From Prostheceraeus crozeri (Eukaryota > Platyhelminthes > Polycladida > Euryleptidae): a stretch of DNA of 64,000 bases. The notes beneath the pieces were generated by a model. The model saw nothing but the letters and a program-made list of their open reading frames with translations, had not been told where the DNA came from and searched no databases. Within the stretch, counting starts at the first letter, position 1. Every line of letters begins with the position of its first letter. A program made the position numbers and the translations under genes. The stretch is taken from contig CAJQUW010000459.1 of the NCBI GenBank assembly GCA_907163375.1, positions 186,001-250,000 on the forward strand, in the 5' to 3' direction. Positions 10,837 to 20,103 of this stretch are shown one piece after another.

Positions 10837-11482
10837 ACTCCCACGCGAAGCTAGAGAAGTTTAATTTTCTTCTTCTTCCTATTCTTCTTCTTTTTAAAAA
10901 TAAAAAAAATTAGAATTGAAATGTTTTATTAAAAAATGAGTGAAGTACTACCATTAAATAAAAAAAACTTAAATTTAATCATCCAAATTTATCTAATAAA
11001 GTTTTGTCAGTTATTTGTGGAAGATCAGGATGTGGAAAAACATATTTATTATTTAAAATTTTAGCGACTCCAAATTTTTTCGATTATAATAATCTTATAA
11101 TTTATACAACAACAGCAGAACAACCCATCTATCAATTTTTAAAATGTGGATTTGAAAATAGTCTTACAAAAACAGCAATTGCTTCATTATTCAAAGAATA
11201 TGAAAAATCTGAATATGAAGAAGAAATAAGTTCGTGGTGTGAAGAAGCAGCAAAAAAATAATCAATTAGTAGAATCTGATAAAAATAAACACATAAAGAT
11301 ACAATTGACAGATGATAGTGGTAATATGCAAGATCCTAGTAAACTAGATAAAACAATGAAACATTGTGTAATTTTTGATGATTGCGTTAATGGTAGAAAT
11401 CAGTCAGTTCAGAGAAATTATTTCACTAGAGGTAGACAAAATAACTGTAGTGTGTTTTATTTAACACAAAGTATGTATTCAT

Positions 11483-11496
11483 TAGATGGAAGTGTT
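11483..11496. repeat. Left target-site duplication of the Penelope-like insertion
   Basis: TAGATGGAAGTGTT abuts the left arm and is repeated exactly at 13,272-13,285 after the right arm. Confidence 0.85.
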
Positions 11497-11560
11497 GCTA
11501 TTTATCAGAGGAGTCCCGTCAAAACAGATCTATGTTTTATACGCAGTTTATTGCGAGCAC

Positions 11561-11589
11561 TTTCGGACACCACCGGAGTCCATCTTCAG
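11561..11589 (-). ncRNA. Hammerhead-ribozyme-like core, left Penelope arm
   Basis: Inverted copy of the core described at 13,152-13,180, in the left arm, with the same CTGAAGA, stem II and GAAA elements on the minus strand. Confidence 0.45.
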
Positions 11590-11798
11590 GCGAATGAAAT
11601 GACAAAATTGGCATAGATGAAAAGAGTTCACAGGGATGAAGTTTATCACAGTAGAATGCTATGAAAACATGATAAGACCAGACTACTTCGACAAAATTAA
11701 AACAGTAAGATGATGCGAAATCGAAATAAAAGGTCGGAAGAAAATCAAAGTAACTAGCTGTGAAGATACAAAACAGAAAATAGGGGGCACAAATTAAG

Positions 11799-12515
11799 TC
11801 AAAAATCCCAGGCCGCACTCAAAGAATGCTTCACTCGATTAGATGAATTGAGACGACGTGACCATAAGGACTCTTTCACAATCCGTTTCTTCCATCTTGG
11901 TTCTCTATCAATGACAGTGATACTATGAGTGTCTATATTATGGTTGCAAAAAACTGAGTGTTGGGCCAATTCAGAGCGAGAAACATCTTTGTCTCGAATA
12001 GCACGACAATGTTCTTTCCGACGCTGCTCAATGGGGCGAGCAGTCTCACCCACATAGACCCAGTCACAATCAGCCTCCTCACATGTAATTTTATACACAG
12101 AACCAAGTAAAGTGGCGGGCTCTGGTCTCTTCCTAACAAGAAGGGAACGGAGGGTAGTCCTCGGCTTCATGGTTACTTCCACATCAACTTCTCTCAAAAC
12201 CGTCGCGATCTTTTCAGACACTCCTCTGATATATGGAATCGGGTGTCTAAAAGTCTTATTCTCACAGTCATTAAGGCTGGATCTCTGTAACCAGCTCCGA
12301 TTAAATTCAGCTTCACTGTAGCCATTTCTCAGTAAAGCACTTCTCAGATGCTGCCTCTCACCATCAATGTGTTGTTGTGAGCAAATAGACTTTGCTCTGC
12401 AAGTCAAAGAATTCACGACTCCCTTAAACACAGACCGTGGATGAGAAGACTGACGGTGAAGGTAACTATCAGTGTGAGTCCGCTTACGATAGACTGAGAA
12501 AGAGAAGGCACCAAA
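11799..12515 (-). pseudogene. Penelope-like reverse transcriptase C-terminus plus GIY-YIG endonuclease (left arm)
   Basis: An open frame runs on the minus strand through 'RKRTHTDSYLHRQSSHP', the conserved Penelope segment after the reverse transcriptase core, into a linker and then a GIY-YIG endonuclease ('GSVYKITCEE', 'DWVYVGETARPIEQRRKEH', then a conserved R and a Glu-containing helix). The catalytic reverse transcriptase part is missing because the copy is 5'-truncated, so this cannot be active alone. The stop is at about 11,799. GIY-YIG nicking of target DNA is the known integration step of canonical Penelope elements. Confidence 0.85.
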
Positions 12516-12531
12516 GCGGACTCACACTGAT

Positions 12532-12942
12532 ATCGCGACGGTTTTGAGAGAAGTTGATGTGGAAGTAACCATGAAGCCGAGGACTACCCTCCGTTCCCTT
12601 CTTGTTAGGAAGAAACCAGAGCCCGCCACTTTACTTGGTTCTGTGTATAAAATTACATGTGAGGAGGCTGATTGTGACTGGGTCTATGTGGGTGAGACTG
12701 CTCGCCCCATTGAGCAGCGTCGGAAAGAACATTTTCGTGCTATTCGAGACAAAGATGTTTCTCGCTCTGAATTGGCCCAACACTCAGTTTTTTGCAACCA
12801 TAATATAGACACTCATAGTATCACTGTCATTGATAGAGAACCAAGATGGAAGAAACGGATTGTGAAAGAGTCCTTATGGTCACGTCGTCTCAATTCATCT
12901 AATCGAGTGAAGCATTCTTTGAGTGCGGCCTGGGATTTTTGA
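12532..12942 (+). pseudogene. GIY-YIG endonuclease end (right Penelope arm)
   Basis: The inverted partner of the left-arm gene. It begins inside the linker before the endonuclease ('VLREVDVEVTMKPRTTLRSL') and runs through the complete GIY-YIG domain to a stop at 12,940-12,942. It differs from the left arm by only a few residues (for example RKKPEP against RKRPEP, EHFRAIR against EHCRAIR). It lacks the reverse transcriptase entirely. Confidence 0.8.
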
Positions 12943-13151
12943 CTTAATTTGTGCCCCCTATTTTCTGTTTTGTATCTTCACAGCTAGTTACTTTGATTTT
13001 CTTCCGACCTTTTATTTCGATTTCGCATCATCTTACTGTTTTAATTTTGTCGAAGTAGTCTGGTCTTATCATGTTTTCATAGCATTCTACTGTGATAAAC
13101 TTCATCCCTGTGAACTCTTTTCATCTATGCCAATTTTGTCATTTCATTCGC

Positions 13152-13180
13152 CTGAAGATGGACTCCGGTGGTGTCCGAAA
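13152..13180 (+). ncRNA. Hammerhead-ribozyme-like core, right Penelope arm
   Basis: CTGAAGA (13,152-13,158) is followed by a stem II that can pair GGAC with GTCC, then GAAA (13,177-13,180). This is the conserved hammerhead core (CUGANGA - stem II - GAAA). Penelope-like elements are known to carry type I hammerheads in their terminal regions. I could not place stem III and the cleavage site with confidence, so activity is unproven. Confidence 0.5.
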
Positions 13181-13271
13181 GTGCTCGCAATAAACTGCGT
13201 ATAAAACATAGATCTGTTTTGACGGGACTCCTCTGATAAATAGCAATGGATTCAAACCCGTTATTCGAAAC

Positions 13272-13285
13272 TAGATGGAAGTGTT
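13272..13285. repeat. Right target-site duplication of the Penelope-like insertion
   Basis: Exact repeat of the 14 bases at 11,483-11,496. Confidence 0.85.
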
Positions 13286-13784
13286 ATTAGAAAGAATGCA
13301 AATATATTTATATTATTTGAAATAAATGCAAGAAACTTAAGTGATTTGTTAAGAGATTTATGTATAAGAGATAAAGATGAATTTAAACAATCGTGTAACA
13401 ATGCTTGGTCAAAAGATTACGGCTTCATTACAATTAATATTGATAAAAAAATTCATGATAGAGTTATAGAAGATTTCTTTACTGAGTAATAAAAATATAC
13501 AAATATAGTATTATAATATTTTTTGTTATTATTATCAGCTTTAATTTTATCCATTTTTAAAATATAATATTTGAATTTTGTGGTAACATTGGAATACAAC
13601 AAAAACATTTTACTGAACAAATTATTTTTTTATTGCTTTGTTGTCTGACATCTTTTCGTCTAAAGATTTGTTAAATAAAGTTTTGTCTAATAAAGTCTTT
13701 AGTTCTTCTAAAAAAATTTTATCATTTTCTTCATTAGAAATTTTACCATCACTAAAAGTTTTACCATCACTAGAATTTTTATCA

Positions 13785-14303
13785 TCAACTTTTTTCGGAC
13801 TTTAAATGAAATGGCATTTTATTAGCTTCATTAGCTATTTGATCAAATTTTTCAATCTCATCTAACGTAATAACATTATCATCACATACTCTTTGAAAGT
13901 AATAATGCAGTTTATCATAGACTTCTTTAACGTGAGAATGTTTATTTTTTAATGATTTTCGTTTCTTAGTAATTAAAGATTTTTCTAACATTGTAACAAA
14001 TGAAGTTGTAAAAACACCCGTACCTGTTAAAGCAGTAGCAACTACTGGAATTACTAAAACACCTGAAGATATAACAATTGTAAATACTCCTAAACTTATT
14101 GTTAAAAATATTCCAAAACCTTGTGTTACATTCTTAACTTTAGTCCATCTCTTTCTTAATTTTTTATAATGCTCTAATCTTAATAATAATTGAGATTCCT
14201 TATCTTTCATATAACGTACTCTATCTTTGTGTTTTTCAATGTTCATTTCATACGATAACGAAGGATATATTCTTGCGGTTTCTTCCACTTTTGTTTCTTC
14301 CAT
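13785..14303 (-). CDS. Polinton-associated two-membrane-segment protein
   Basis: The best start is the ATG at 14,301-14,303 (MEETKVEETARIYPSLSYEM), giving about 172 residues. A charged coiled-coil region (residues about 25-58) leads into a hydrophobic glycine-rich region (GIFLTISLGVFTIVISSGVL, then VVATALTGTGVF) able to form two membrane spans, followed by a charged helix and 'DDNVITLDEIEKFDQI'. Proteins with this plan recur in Polintons of marine invertebrates; their function is not established. The frame looks nearly whole. It is convergent with ATPase B, with AT-rich spacer between. Confidence 0.5.
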   Translation of the reverse strand: MEETKVEETARIYPSLSYEMNIEKHKDRVRYMKDKESQLLLRLEHYKKLRKRWTKVKNVTQGFGIFLTISLGVFTIVISSGVLVIPVVATALTGTGVFTTSFVTMLEKSLITKKRKSLKNKHSHVKEVYDKLHYYFQRVCDDNVITLDEIEKFDQIANEANKMPFHLKSEKS

Positions 14304-14344
14304 TTTTAAAGAAATATTTTTAGTCACATAATTTTAGTTATCTC

Positions 14345-15055
14345 ATATTTTAAAACCTGAAAAATGGATAAAATTGATGAATTTAGACGTTCTTAAAAAT
14401 ACCAATTTTTTTGATGTTGTGTCCTGGAACGGTCATGATTTTCAAAGTAAAAAATGATCTTAATCACAAATTTGAGATTCTTAAATTTTATGATTTTTTC
14501 AGTGTCCTGGAACGGTCATGATTTTGGGAGTAAAATGTCATAATCACAAATTTAAGATTCTTAACTTTTATGATTTTCGGTGTCCTGGAGCGGTCATGAT
14601 TTTGGGAGTAAAATGTCATAATCACAAATTTAAGATTCTTGACTTTTATGATTTTTTCGGTGTCCTGGAACGGTCATGATTTAAGAGAGAGAAAAAATAA
14701 TCTTAATCACAAATTTGAGATTCTTAACTTTTAAGATTTTTTCGGTGTCCTGGAACGGTCATGATTTTGGAAGTAAAATGTCATAATCACAAATTTGAGA
14801 TTTTGAAAAATTTGAAAAATTGGGTATTTTTAAAAACGCCTACATTTATGAATATAGGTCTTAAAAACCTGAAAAAGGGTTCAAATTCCTGAATTTATGT
14901 CGTTTTTAAAAATACCAATTTTTCAAACAAATGGTACTTTTTAAATGGTCTAAATTTATGAATTTAGGTCTTAAAAACCTGAAAAAGGGTTCAAATTCAT
15001 GAATTTATGTCGTTTTTAAAGATACCAATTTTTCTGAATTTGTCTTGTCCTCAAA
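14345..15055. repeat. Two sets of tandem repeats at the right end of the Polinton block
   Basis: From about 14,415 to 14,815 a 78-84 bp unit starting TGTCCTGGAACGGTCATGAT occurs about five times. On either side of it (around 14,350 and 14,820-15,045) a second family appears, with units containing GTCTTAAAAACCTGAAAAAG and GTCGTTTTTAAA. The two families interleave. Tandem repeats near Polinton ends are known, so this is probably the subterminal region of the fossil. Confidence 0.7.
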
Positions 15056-15060
15056 CGGTC

Positions 15061-15913
15061 TTTTGCACATTACTGCTTTTACTCGATTTTGAAATAGAAT
15101 ATGCATGACAATAGTCGACATGTCTCTTGGATATTGATATACCTGTAACGAGATAAAACCAGTCCATTGGACGTATTAGTATTTGTAATTACCAGCAGTT
15201 CAGATAGCGATGAACCCATCGGAAGACCAGTTTTCTATTTACAAAATTTATTATAATGTCAACAATATTTGGCTTGCTTCTAAAACATTAAACCATTAAT
15301 ACTCGTACTAAAAATATTTCAAAGTTGTAATTTCATCTTCAGATGAAATTAAACAGAGAGACATAGAAGCTTCATATGTGAAATTCAAAGTCTCTTGAAA
15401 ATCAATGCTGGTAGCTCGATAACTTTTCCTGATATTTTTTGCACGATGGAGATGTCGACCAAGATAGAGATAAAATAAAAACTCCGGGAATGACCTAGAT
15501 AGATAAGTAATTAGCGGCAATGCTTATTCATTGGCATCATAATTTAACTGATTTCATTAGTTCACATAAGCGGATCGTATATTACTTCTTTCCAGATACA
15601 TTAAAAGTATTTCTCCATTTATACTCATAAATCTCGCAAGTCATTTTTTTCTTTGAATGTTTCATCCCCTCTACTTGCCAGTTCCCCCTTCTGTAATACA
15701 CACTGTATTAACATCTCCACACGTATTTCAATGTGTCCGAAACATATGCGTCCTGATATTCTGATAGCGCATGGTGTTATCTGAAATTCTAGCCAAAAGA
15801 GCATGATTTTAAAACAATCCATTTCGCCGCAAAACATTTTTAACTCAAATTTTTACACCACATTTTTCTGAAGGTCTTGGGTGGAAGACAAAAGCCAAGA
15901 TTTCAGGCAACCT
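15061..15913. other. Intergenic DNA, no feature seen
   Basis: Base composition returns to the local average. Only short open frames of chance character are present on either strand. I see no repeat or RNA gene. Confidence 0.5.
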
Positions 15914-15915
15914 TA

Positions 15916-17272
15916 GGTTTGACTGGTCAAGATCAACACTTGCCATTTCAAGATTGAAAATGCCGAATCAAGTTGCATTATGTTGTTCCTCTTGCAACAT
16001 TGCCGTTTCAAGTTCGTCATTGCCGGTGATTACGCTCTATATGCTGACAAATGTCAATTGGAATGAAGCATTGCCGATTTAATTTGCAGATGGTGTCAGA
16101 TGGTGCCGAATCAACTGCAGCATTGACGACAAGTTGCATTAAATTGAAAATACCTAAATTACCCTAAAATGAATTTCGCAGTATTTGAAAGAAGCGTTAC
16201 CCAAAAACGCTTGAAGTGAAATTCAAAAAGTACATAATGTGAGCTTTCATGTAAGCCCCTATACGCAGACTGGTACTCATACGTTCTTCTAAGAAGAGTG
16301 ATTCAGAGGTTTGTTTACTCTGTTAACCCAATTTATGGCTACCACAATAGCACTGATTGATTGTTTTCCTAACTATAGAGTAAACAATATATTTATATAG
16401 ATACTGTACATGCTATATATATTCTGAAAGTTGAAAACAAAAATCATTCTAAATGGGGAAAGGAAAAGAAATTATCATATTCCATTGAAATCATATATTA
16501 TTTGCAAAATTAACAAAAGGAGTTACATAAGAATATCTTCATTCTGAAGACAGGCAGGAATGTACGAATGCATTTTGCGAAACCACGCCGGAGCCATAGG
16601 AGGTTGTATTGCACTCATATTGGCTTCAATTGAGCCACTCAGCGTCACCATTCGCTCATCGTGAGTCACAGCCAGAAGGTTTGGACGAGCGTTTTCCAGT
16701 TCACGTTTAAGAGCTGCTTCGCAGTTCACGGTTGATTTGGTCGACCGTAAAAGCTGGATGCTCCTCGACGATCTCACGCAGCGTGCTTCGCATTTCGTCA
16801 TCCAGCTTCGCATGTCTTCTTCCGCCCCACGAATTTAGACGAGGTGCCTCCATCGACCGTCGGACAATGGAGCAAGCGCTACTCCTATTTATCCCAAGAT
16901 GTCGACGTAGTCGTCACCTCGTTCCTCCTTCCGCAATCAAGCGCTCGCGATCCTCGGTTGAAATCCTCTGTCGGCTCGTGGTCATAATTTGCAAACTTCC
17001 GGTAATGCTGCACTTGATTTGGCTTCTTTATATGCGCCTGTCACTGACATTCTAGGTGAGCGGAGAATTTCGTTCAATTCGATACAAATTGTGCTCTTGA
17101 TCCGTCATTATGCTGTTGAATTGACAAACCCGAATGCCTAATCGGTAATGCTTCGCTTGAAACGACAAATTGCTCTTGATGCATCTAATACTGCACCTTG
17201 GTTTGACATTATCCTGTTGAAATAACAATGTTTCAGCTGAAACGGCTATTCACGTTGTTGACCAGTCAAACC
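15916..17272 (-). mobile_element. Deleted IS630/mariner-like transposon with TA duplication
   Basis: The ends are inverted repeats beginning GGTTTGACTGGTCAA (15,916-15,930 and, inverted, 17,258-17,272), each flanked outside by TA (15,914-15,915 and 17,273-17,274), the usual IS630/Tc1/mariner target duplication. Only the N-terminal DNA-binding part of a transposase remains inside, so the copy is an internally deleted, non-autonomous derivative. Near both ends the motif CATTGCCGATT and relatives (TTGCCG, CAAGTTGCATTA) recur, which may be subterminal binding repeats. Confidence 0.75.
16707..16985 (-). pseudogene. IS630-like transposase N-terminal (helix-turn-helix) remnant
   Basis: The minus strand reads MTTSRQRISTEDRERLIAEG from ATG 16,985, then one in-frame TGA, then 'HLGINRSSACSIVRRSMEA', 'GGRRHAKLDDEM' and 'IVEEHPAFTVDQINRELR' before a TAA. 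This is the paired helix-turn-helix region of IS630-type eukaryotic transposases, similar in plan to the transposase at 43 kb. The catalytic DDE domain is absent. One nonsense change lies within the preserved part. Confidence 0.7.
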
Positions 17273-17274
17273 TA

Positions 17275-19800
17275 TCACGAGATGTTCATTGCATATTCTG
17301 TGTTTACAGGTTTCAACGGCGCTTCGCTATGTCGAAGGTGACAACAGGTATAATGGAGAGTCAAGAATTCCTTTTTAAGCTGGGATACCGAAACTAGGAT
17401 ATAAATTGCAGCTAGAAGGAGATTAATAAAATTCTTATTGTTTGATCAGTTCAGATTCATATATTTAATATAATAGAGAATAGGAAATTCTTCATTAACA
17501 TGCAAGAGGCGGTGCGCGCATTACAGGAAAAAATAACAAGAGAGTAGCGAAGTAAGTATTAAAGTTAACTGCAAAATCTGATGAAAGAGTAAGACGCTTT
17601 CTTAACGTTCGCGGTGTCTTGAACAGACGGGAGTTTCATGAAGTAGGACGCCTTTTATCGAACAATATTTATAATGGATTGCATTGACTGTTGGCGACTT
17701 TACTAAAGAGTTTATTGCATATTCGATCTCCATGCGATTTGATTTTCTGGCAGCGAGGAGAACCCAGTCATAATCTCGAATGCCACCCTTTCGACTCGCA
17801 AAAGATGGTTCAGGTAACACTTGCTGTCATTCCCAAAACACGAAAGGGCGTAAGTCATAATAGTGCGGATTAGGGAATTGCATGCATGTATTGGGACGTC
17901 GCGTCTGCACTTGGCTGGTCTCAGGTTCCGTGGAACAAATGATATTTTGAAACACTTCTTGGATGCTTTGTGAATATGATCGCTCCAAAGAGATCTTGAG
18001 AAGTTTACGGATGGTATACTTTCACAGCCGAAATGAATTCGATATAGTGTGAGGCCCTTTTGTAATAATATTCATCTATCTTTAGGAGAATTTTCGATAG
18101 TATGGGAGTTAGAAAGATTGGTCTGAAATTTGATACATGGTAAGGTTGGAGACCTTATGTGCAGATCTAATGTTCGCCGCTTTGAAGCAAAACATACTTG
18201 ACCAGGTGACAGACTGGAGTTAATCACAAAGTTTAAATCAAGAAGTTCAATAGCAAGGAATGTCAGGAAGTTTAAATATCACCAATATTACATGAACATG
18301 AACAATGACGATGATCTAAAAAGGAGGTAATTGTTGAGAACAGTGCTCCTGCATCATCTTTCCCAAAGTATGTCGAGCTGCTTTCCTACTGGATAATGGG
18401 GTAACCACAACAAAAGAACAACTCAAAAACATAGACTGATAGAGGGGTAAAGCACAACTTAAGTTTGGTGTACACTTAACGCATGATATGAACATTGTCA
18501 TCTAAGTTGCCTGAGCTTGATAATATGCTGTACTTTTACTGAAAGTAAAATAATGCAAGTAAATATTGTGGAAAATTATATCTATGTTCGATGCTCCTGT
18601 CATAGTCTTAAAAATGTTGTCAACAAACTTGTGAGTTTAGTGGATCAGTAATTTACTTATTTATTAAATGTTGCCAGGCTTTTCAATCTGACTGAGGAAT
18701 GTTTCAATATCTGCCGATCGGATAGCCACGGCTCAGGAGAGTCATTAATGGATCCCATTTCCATTAAACTGGCATCAAGATTGGTTATATAATAAATCTA
18801 TTGTATTCCATGTATGTCTCTTAGCATCAAGTCTTATTCATAGCCTTTCCTCTTATTCATAGCAGATTACAATTTTCCTTACTCAGCATATTTGATATTG
18901 TTTTTGAAAAGATGAGGATAAATCAGCCACGTGATCATGAATTCATTTTAAATTTCTTGGTTGTGATCCCATCATCAGGTATAGGCCTATAAGTATGAAC
19001 ATGATTGAACACAAAGGCTAGTACACAGGCCTGCCTTTGTACACAAGGGTTCTTGTTTTTTTTAAATTTGGAATCGGCAATAAGTGCTGAACATGATGGG
19101 GAATTTTCTATGATTTTCTTGCTTCAGTAAATTCCAAGTGCAAAGCAATCAGATAATACTGAAGCATTCATGACTTAAATGTCTCTTCAAATTATTTTTG
19201 AAAAATTTTCTATATTACTGATTCACTTATTATGTTGACTGTCTTTCAAGAAAATATTTAACAATGGATCGCACGATGACATTTGATAATGAAAATTTAT
19301 TGGTTACAAAATTATCAATGCAGTTATCACAGATGTATTGCTTCATTGTTATGTGCGTATTGTTAGCAGAATGGAAGCAGCATTTGTGTAAGGATATTAT
19401 GTCTTCCTCTCTTCATTGAGAAATGCGTCAGCTGGCATTACTTGAATACTGGACAAAAGAAAGTGTTAATCCGTATAACTCGCTATACAGCAGATGTGAC
19501 TCGATCCAGAAGCCCACACCGTAACAGCGACATTATTCTATGAAGTAATGGTTTGATAACTGAAGCGGTGAAATTTAAAATATCACACGGCTTACAGATC
19601 TTGTAATAATCCTCATTGACAGTGAAAGCAGGCAATATGATACCAAGATCGCTATGCACATATTTGTGTAAGAGGATCAGGGTTTCCATTTCTGTTAGAT
19701 TCTGATCCTTAACGTCATTGTTTCCAGTTTACAATGAGAAACGTTGCAATCAATCGGTCACAGCTGTATGTTGTGGCTTACCCAGGTTTTGAAATCCAGG
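17275..19800. other. Intergenic DNA upstream of the host gene
   Basis: I see no conserved coding sequence, RNA gene or clear repeat. Short open frames on both strands lack recognisable motifs. The last few hundred bases would contain the upstream regulatory region of the SCO-spondin-like gene. Confidence 0.4.
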
Positions 19801-19803
19801 TAG

Positions 19804-19810
19804 TATATAA
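19804..19810 (+). promoter_or_regulatory. Candidate TATA box of the SCO-spondin-like gene
   Basis: TATATAA lies about 150 bases upstream of the start codon at 19,958, which would put transcription start near 19,835-19,850 with a 5' untranslated region of about 110-125 bases. AT-rich DNA makes chance matches common, so this is only a candidate. Confidence 0.3.
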
Positions 19811-19957
19811 GCTTGATAATCCAGCTAGTATGCACAGATCTTCCTGGTCATATACGACGGGAAGTGAGTATTCAACCTTCTTCTTTACGATCTCTAATCA
19901 TAGCACTGACTTATTGGATCCTTTCCTTAGTGACATAAGATCAGTAACCACTTCAGC

Positions 19958-20103
19958 ATGAAGCAAGCCTTATTGCTTCTTTTGGCACTTTTTTGTGCCA
20001 ATAATGACGTCACATCAGGACAAACATATCAGCGTCTGCTGAATTACTCAATGCCTGAGCCTGCTGTTGAACGTGTCGTTCAGCTCCATACTGATATAAT
20101 GTA
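19958..20103 (+). CDS. Exon 1: start codon and signal peptide
   Basis: ATG at 19,958-19,960. [20 protein letters not shown] is a textbook signal peptide: a Lys, a Leu-rich core, then a small/polar cleavage region near residue 20. A short linker follows. The donor is GTAAGT at 20,104, leaving phase 2. I chose this ATG because the signal sequence begins directly at it and the next exon joins in frame. Confidence 0.8.

Larger units (their letters stand above)
11497..13271. mobile_element. Penelope-like retroelement with inverted arms
   Basis: Two 5'-truncated Penelope-like copies lie head to head. The left arm (11,497 to about 12,515) reads on the minus strand, the right arm (12,532-13,271) on the plus strand. 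They pair base for base over 713 bp (11,497-12,209 with 12,532-13,244) with only a few mismatches. The right arm has 27 extra bases at its outer end. The junction holds an 18-base inverted copy (12,468-12,485 and 12,514-12,531). Each arm encodes a GIY-YIG endonuclease end. The exact 14-bp target duplication shows the whole structure entered as one event, and the near identity of the arms says it is much younger than the host Polinton. Confidence 0.85.
10937..13490 (+). pseudogene. P-loop ATPase B of the Polinton fossil, interrupted by a Penelope-like element
   Basis: Walker A 'CGRSGCGKT' is near the N-terminus. About 100 residues later comes 'HCVIFDDCV' (Walker B) followed by 'RNYFTRGRQNNCSVFYLTQS', the sensor region typical of A32/FtsK-like packaging ATPases. 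The Penelope-like element (11,497-13,271) is inserted after this region, and ATPase-like coding sequence resumes beyond it to about 13,490. Besides the insertion there are a few other breaks. The protein differs clearly from ATPase A of the same element. Confidence 0.7.
1..15060. mobile_element. Polinton/Maverick fossil, right part
   Basis: A block much richer in A+T than the rest of the window carries a Polinton gene set: capsid-like protein start, fibre-like protein, two P-loop ATPases, protein-primed DNA polymerase B, penton-like protein and a two-pass membrane protein. Genes lie on both strands. The left part is outside the window, so the left terminal repeat, most of the major capsid gene and any integrase or protease are not visible. 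The right limit is set by the end of tandem repeats and the rise in G+C near 15,060; I could not find a clear terminal inverted repeat. The element is broken, with roughly ten or more breaks across its genes plus one Penelope insertion, so it is a fossil of moderate age: long open stretches survive, but most large genes are interrupted. Confidence 0.85.

Noticed and set aside
1-15060. A bacterial or plasmid-like AT-rich segment
   Set aside because: The polymerase, penton-like protein and capsid-like start are of Polinton type, and the block carries a Penelope-like insertion and sits beside a spliced gene.
19734-19961. A 75-codon open frame upstream of the host gene
   Set aside because: It overlaps the likely promoter and start of exon 1 in another frame and has no motif.
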